Shown: positions 14,446 to 17,892 of the stretch, piece by piece | Numbering within the stretch: position 1 is the stretch's first letter | How the letters are laid out: the number at the start of each line of letters is the position of its first letter | Origin: an uncultured Bacteroidales bacterium | GTDB taxonomy: Bacteria > Bacteroidota > Bacteroidia > Bacteroidales > WCHB1-69 | Direction: 5' to 3' | DNA: 17,892 bases | Assembly: GCA_946407715.1 (NCBI GenBank) | Contig: CAMJPH010000051.1 | Location: 1-17,892 of the forward strand | Made by a program: the position numbers and the translations under genes | The notes under the pieces: generated by a model | What the model saw: the letters and a program-made list of their open reading frames with translations, nothing else | Databases searched by the model: none | What the model was told of the DNA's origin: nothing

Positions 14446-15363
14446 TTAACTTAAATTTCCAAGAATAATCTCAATGCGATCGTCAAACGCCTCGCGGGTG
14501 GCGTAGCCGACGTGAGGAACGCATACACAGTTGGGCGCGTTCAAGAGCGGATGGTCTTGCGGCAACGGCGGTTCTTTCTCGTAAACATCGATGCCGGCAC
14601 CGGCTATTTTACCGTCACGGAGACACTCCGCTAACGCATCCATATCCACCACATTGCCTCGCGCCGTGTTTATCAAAATTGCTGACGGTTTGCACAATGC
14701 GAGCATTTCTTTGCTTATCAGATGTTTCGTTTCGTCATTCAGCGGCACATGCAGTGAGATGATGTCACTGTCACGCATCAGACCTTCCAACGTCACGTAT
14801 GCGACACCCAAATTCAACACCTCGGGTTTGTGTGTTCTGCTCCAGGCAAGAACTCGACAACCGAAAGCTTTCAACAGCTCAATGGTACGGATGCCGATAG
14901 CCCCTGTTCCCACAATGCCGATGGTCTTGCCGCGCAGCTCTCTGCCGAGAAACGCGCCGCGCATCCCGCCCTGACGGATGCTTCCATCCAAAAAAGTGAT
15001 TTTACGGAGTACATCTATCATCAGCCCGACAGCCAACTCGGCCACAGCTTCCGTGGCATAACCGGATGCATTCTTTACCAGAATGTTATGGGTCTCGCAA
15101 TAGCTCAAGTCAATGTGATCCAACCCGGTGAACGCCACATTCAAGAAATGCAGTTTCGGACATTGGGCAAGTACCTCTTCCCGAAGCGGGATATTGGAAA
15201 TCATCACCACTTCCGCGTCTTTCATGCGCTCCACAAGCGTGGCGACATCCTCTTTCCTGTCTGCATACCAGACAAATTCGTGGCCTTTTTCAGCCAAATT
15301 CTGACGGATTTCTTGCGCACGTTCTGCGGAAATCCCGATGGGTTCTACTGCAACTATTTTCAT
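14446..15363 (-). CDS. D-2-hydroxyacid dehydrogenase (NAD-dependent)
   Basis: A 305-residue cytoplasmic enzyme of the D-isomer-specific 2-hydroxyacid dehydrogenase family, which interconverts 2-keto acids and D-2-hydroxy acids with NAD(P)H. The Rossmann motif GTGAIG is at 152-157 (GIVGTGAIG). The catalytic Arg is R235 in NTARGNVVD, Glu is E264 in VYEKEPP and His is H284 in PHVGY, so the active site is complete. Glycerate/hydroxypyruvate, glyoxylate or phosphoglycerate-type substrates are possible; sequence alone does not decide, and no serine-pathway neighbour is present. The C-terminus (ILGNLS) is about ten residues shorter than in many relatives. The start lies 39 nt after the Omp28 stop and no TAnnTTTG box is seen between them, so co-transcription with the Omp28 gene is likely despite unrelated functions. 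Confidence 0.88.
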   Translation of the reverse strand: MKIVAVEPIGISAERAQEIRQNLAEKGHEFVWYADRKEDVATLVERMKDAEVVMISNIPLREEVLAQCPKLHFLNVAFTGLDHIDLSYCETHNILVKNASGYATEAVAELAVGLMIDVLRKITFLDGSIRQGGMRGAFLGRELRGKTIGIVGTGAIGIRTIELLKAFGCRVLAWSRTHKPEVLNLGVAYVTLEGLMRDSDIISLHVPLNDETKHLISKEMLALCKPSAILINTARGNVVDMDALAECLRDGKIAGAGIDVYEKEPPLPQDHPLLNAPNCVCVPHVGYATREAFDDRIEIILGNLS

Positions 15364-15378
15364 AACAAACTATTCTGA

Positions 15379-15428
15379 TTAACGGTTAACAACATTTGCT
15401 TTTTAACGGTTAACAACATTTGCTTTTT
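15379..15428 (-). repeat. 24-nt tandem duplication spanning the Omp28 stop codon
   Basis: A unit of 24 bases occurs twice in direct tandem without mismatch (15379-15402 and 15403-15426, with two further matching bases). Minus-strand copy 1 encodes the last residues (KANVVNR-stop) of the Omp28 protein; copy 2 repeats the same codons and stop just downstream. Each copy contains the palindrome GTTAAC. Confidence 0.9.
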
Positions 15429-16260
15429 CCACCTGCAAGACCTCAGATGTAATCGGGTCTAACAATGCAGCCACGACCTGGCAGTTTTCGAGAACCCAAT
15501 CATGTCCGTCAAAACTGATGCTCGCTGCATACGTCTCGGAATCACCAGAATTCCACGAGCCATTGGTCAACACAAATCCAAAAGCATCCGTCAGTGCGCA
15601 ACGGAGCACGTGATTATGGACATAGTTCTCAATATCCTGATTGCCGTCTTTTTGCGGTTTCACGATGCCGTCTTCCACCACAAAAAGGATGAGACGGAGT
15701 TGATGGTCAATGGCTTTCAGCGTGGTCACTTTGGCATTGGCTTTCAACGTTTTAGATGCTGCATCATACTCGTTAATCAGCTGCACAGCGGCAGAGACCT
15801 TGGAGCGGTCCACATCACGCAAAACAGAAGCCCATTGCTCACGCGGCCAACCTCCTGACTTCTGAACGCGGTTCACAATCGCGGCAGGGATTCCGTCAAT
15901 ACCGTATGCATCGCCAATCTGGTTGCCCGCTTCCGTGCGGAAATCATAGCTGAACACACTTCCGAAAGGCTTGGCCAGCGCCCCATAATGAATGCCGACC
16001 GTCACCAACGTGTCTCCATACTGCTGATGGAGCGACTCCAACGTCTGATGACCCTGCGGGCAGTTCGTGCAACGGTGACCTGTAAACTCTTCAAAGAATA
16101 TCTTTCGATAAACCTCGTCAGGATTTATATCCGGAAAAGTCACCGTAACGTCTTCATTTTGAACAATCTGATAAATATCGCCTTCAATTTTGTCGCAACC
16201 AGTGAGCAGAAGGCAAGCCATACAAACAAAAGCAATGATGTTTAGAAATATTCTCTTCAT
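15403..16260 (-). CDS. Omp28-family outer-membrane lipoprotein with thioredoxin-like fold
   Basis: A 285-residue lipoprotein. The signal ends in LLLTGC with Cys22 as the lipidation site. A thioredoxin-like domain follows: FFEEFTGHRCTNCPQGH (C64-x-x-C67), VTVGIHYGALA, and GIDGIPAAIVN with P125 in the place of the thioredoxin cis-proline. A C-terminal beta-rich region (about 155-285) completes the family architecture known from Porphyromonas gingivalis Omp28, a surface-exposed protein proposed to act in adhesion. The CxxC suggests a redox or metal-binding ability, but this is not established for the family. The promoter at 16292-16322 is strong; the 2-hydroxyacid dehydrogenase gene follows after 39 nt. 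The 3' end is duplicated in tandem (15379-15428). Confidence 0.85.
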   Translation of the reverse strand: MKRIFLNIIAFVCMACLLLTGCDKIEGDIYQIVQNEDVTVTFPDINPDEVYRKIFFEEFTGHRCTNCPQGHQTLESLHQQYGDTLVTVGIHYGALAKPFGSVFSYDFRTEAGNQIGDAYGIDGIPAAIVNRVQKSGGWPREQWASVLRDVDRSKVSAAVQLINEYDAASKTLKANAKVTTLKAIDHQLRLILFVVEDGIVKPQKDGNQDIENYVHNHVLRCALTDAFGFVLTNGSWNSGDSETYAASISFDGHDWVLENCQVVAALLDPITSEVLQVEKANVVNR

Positions 16261-16291
16261 TTCACACTATTTTTCTTGAAATTTGAAAAGG

Positions 16292-16322
16292 CAAAAATAC
16301 AAAAAAGATTCATTCAGCCAAA
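16292..16322 (-). promoter_or_regulatory. Promoter of the Omp28 gene
   Basis: The minus strand reads TTTG (16319-16322), a 19-nt spacer, then TATTTTTG (16292-16299) followed by CC: a near-ideal Bacteroidota promoter and the best in the window. The ATG is 31 nt downstream. The -33 box lies inside an imperfect 14-nt repeat. Confidence 0.75.
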
Positions 16323-16343
16323 AGCCAACAGCTAAAAGCTAAA
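16316..16343. repeat. Imperfect 14-nt tandem repeat at the BatD stop
   Basis: AGCCAAAAGCCAAC (16316-16329) is followed directly by AGCTAAAAGCTAAA (16330-16343). The two units differ at three positions. The second unit holds the BatD stop codon (16339-16341) and the first overlaps the Omp28 -33 box. Confidence 0.7.
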
Positions 16344-17730
16344 TCTTATACACCTTCCCCTTCGGTTTATCCGTTTTTTCCTCGTCCTGATGGAAAGGAG
16401 TGCGGGCGGGTTTCACGTCAATGCGGAAATCCTGCGAAGTGATGGTTTTGTAGGTTTCGGTCTCGTCATCGTAATAAGTGAACGAGGCACCGGGAATGAA
16501 ATATTCGCCCTCGGAACGAGGTATCAACGTGAATTTAAAAGTCTTGGAACCACTGACCAGATTGCCTTTCGCGCCGATACGCTGCGAAACTTTCGGATAG
16601 GTGATGTCGCAATCCGACGGGAAATCGATGTTCAGATCCTTCGCTTCAATATGGTGGAGATTGCCGTTTCCGGAAACCGTAACCGTCAAGGTAACAGATT
16701 GGTTGGCACTCACTTCCGTCTTGCTGATGGAAGCGGAGATGTCAAAATGTCCGACCGTTTCCGTTTTGCCATCGTTGCGCGCACCAGGAAGCGGTTTCAC
16801 TTTGAGGGAGAGCTCATTGGCGGTAAGACGGAAATCTTTGGCGCGGGTGGTCGTCATATTGCCCCAGAACGGGTTCTTGACTACTGCAGGCACACCGATG
16901 CGCACAATAAGGTCGAGTTTGGGAATGGTCACTTTGCCAGTTTTGAGCGGATAGGCGGCCGTCTGCATAAGGGTATAGACATGGTATCTTTCTCCTTTAA
17001 TGGTTTCCGTGGACTCATCGCCATAGTTCAGGTCGAGCCGGTCGAGCCACAGCGCGTCAGTGGCGGCATAATTGGCACGTGCGATGTCATAACCCTTTAT
17101 ATCCTGCTTGATATACAGTTTGTGGGTCACCACCACAGCCTCGCCCTGCCAAGCCTCCGCCTGGGCTATTTCTGCCTTCACAAAGATGTCGTCTTTTTTG
17201 ATTTCGTCCTTGTATTCCACACTTTCCGATTTTGATTTCGGCTGCTGCGAACGCGAGTCGCCGCCGAAAAAGTTGAAATCCGGCCATTCGAAATGGAAGA
17301 AATCGGAAAAGCCGCCCTGGTCCTCTTGTTGCGACTGTTTGCCGGCCTTCACCACACGCACCTCCACGGGATTGCTGCGCAGCACCTTGCCGTCCACCGA
17401 AATGGACACGCCGGGAATGGTGAACGTCCCCTCGCGCTTTCCCAACAGCACATACGTGTAGGTGTATTGCGTGGTCTGCTCCGTATGACCGTTCGCAATC
17501 GAAATGGAAGTGCTGGAACCCATGCTGGGACCGCCCACAAACTCAAGTTTTCCGAAATCGGTATCTAATACAGTCCCTTTCTCATTCGTGGTAACCGTGT
17601 ATTGGAATTGCTGACCCATAACCACCTCGGAGGGAGCCTTCGCGGTGCAAACGGATTCGTCCTGAGCCTTGGTAACACATGATGTGACAAACAAAAACAG
17701 CGACAAAAACATTAGGATATTATTTCTCAT
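16339..17730 (-). CDS. batD: BatD-family protein, short form without C-terminal membrane segment
   Basis: A 463-residue exported protein. The hydrophobic signal (MRNNILMFLSLFLFVTS) is followed by the BatD-type beta-sandwich repeat region: APSEVVMGQQFQYTV, FGKLEFVGGPSMGSSTS, YTYVLLGKREGTFTIPG, a low-complexity linker rich in Gln, Ser, Asp and Lys, then further Ig-like blocks (VSANQSVTLTVTVSGNGN, FTLIPRSEGEYFIPG). BatD belongs to the Bacteroides aerotolerance (Bat) system, where membrane-anchored BatA/BatB von Willebrand proteins, BatC and BatD act in envelope or stress functions. Many family members end in a transmembrane helix; this one ends in a charged tail (DEEKTDKPKGKVYKI) without one. 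No batA, batB, batC or moxR-like gene is in the window. The ATG at 17728-17730 is preferred over an upstream TTG. A weak -7-like box (TGTTTTTG, 17761-17768) precedes it; the other upstream sequence to the window edge shows nothing firm. Confidence 0.8.
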   Translation of the reverse strand: MRNNILMFLSLFLFVTSCVTKAQDESVCTAKAPSEVVMGQQFQYTVTTNEKGTVLDTDFGKLEFVGGPSMGSSTSISIANGHTEQTTQYTYTYVLLGKREGTFTIPGVSISVDGKVLRSNPVEVRVVKAGKQSQQEDQGGFSDFFHFEWPDFNFFGGDSRSQQPKSKSESVEYKDEIKKDDIFVKAEIAQAEAWQGEAVVVTHKLYIKQDIKGYDIARANYAATDALWLDRLDLNYGDESTETIKGERYHVYTLMQTAAYPLKTGKVTIPKLDLIVRIGVPAVVKNPFWGNMTTTRAKDFRLTANELSLKVKPLPGARNDGKTETVGHFDISASISKTEVSANQSVTLTVTVSGNGNLHHIEAKDLNIDFPSDCDITYPKVSQRIGAKGNLVSGSKTFKFTLIPRSEGEYFIPGASFTYYDDETETYKTITSQDFRIDVKPARTPFHQDEEKTDKPKGKVYKI

Positions 17731-17892
17731 ATTCCATAAATTTTTACAGTCGCCATAACGCAAAAACAGTGCCAATATTGTATAATCCAGATTTTGAAAA
17801 AACAGATTAATAACTGTATAGGTTTCGCAAATTATTCTTATTGAGTCCGCTTGAAAAAGTGCTCTCTTTCAAGAAGCCAATAGGCTACGCCG

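Noticed and set aside
17838..17892. Possible 3' end of another minus-strand gene upstream of batD (last residues EREHFFKRTQ-stop)
   Set aside because: Only 17 open codons are visible, too few to support a gene. The hairpin CTTGAAA/TTTCAAG at 17850-17873 has no T tract and could be chance.
1..17892. CRISPR arrays, tRNA/rRNA genes, insertion sequences, integrase or att sites
   Set aside because: No regularly spaced repeats, cloverleaf or rRNA-like sequence, transposase or integrase motifs were found on either strand by reading.

Overview
The window looks like a chromosome segment of a Bacteroidales-type bacterium (phylum Bacteroidota). Three signs agree. Intergenic regions repeatedly carry the Bacteroidota -7 box TAnnTTTG, usually followed by C or CC, and there is no clear Shine-Dalgarno sequence. 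One protein ends in a type IX secretion (T9SS) sorting domain and another has the same kind of module internally. There are also lineage-typical families: FISUMP, Omp28, BatD and the glycine-lipid acyltransferases GlsA/GlsB. The T9SS signals argue against gut Bacteroides itself and fit Porphyromonas-like or uncultured Bacteroidales. No phage, plasmid, IS, CRISPR, tRNA or rRNA sequence was found.

Layout. Positions 1-7652 read on the minus strand: a flavin reductase-rubredoxin fusion cut by the window edge; glsA-glsB, which make an N-acyl/O-acyl glycine lipid; a secreted FISUMP protein; and a tightly packed operon of a small very basic lipoprotein, an M23/LysM peptidoglycan hydrolase and a large FG-GAP repeat protein with a T9SS tail. 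A divergent promoter region at about 7653-7816 separates these from plus-strand genes: an MFS transporter, kbl (glycine C-acetyltransferase) and an uncharacterised lipoprotein. At 11086-13471 (minus) lies a polysaccharide O-acetylation pair, an SGNH-type protein and an AlgI-like MBOAT acyltransferase. The MBOAT frame is interrupted by one in-frame TGA where a conserved Trp is expected. Then come a plus-strand nitroreductase, and on the minus strand BatD, Omp28 and a D-2-hydroxyacid dehydrogenase.

How the genes work together. Most products concern the envelope: lipids (glsAB), peptidoglycan (M23), surface or secreted proteins (FISUMP, FG-GAP, Omp28, lipoproteins), polysaccharide acetylation (MBOAT/SGNH) and the Bat stress system. 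The rest is central metabolism and redox (Kbl, nitroreductase, 2-hydroxyacid dehydrogenase, flavin reductase-rubredoxin).

Most notable: the MBOAT nonsense codon; two copies of a 28-nt palindrome with identical arms and different cores; a five-unit heptamer array directly before the kbl start codon; the T9SS-like module inside rather than at the end of the FISUMP protein; and the compact lipoprotein/M23/FG-GAP operon. I see no clearly new defence or mobile system. No intergenic stretch exceeds 300 bases.
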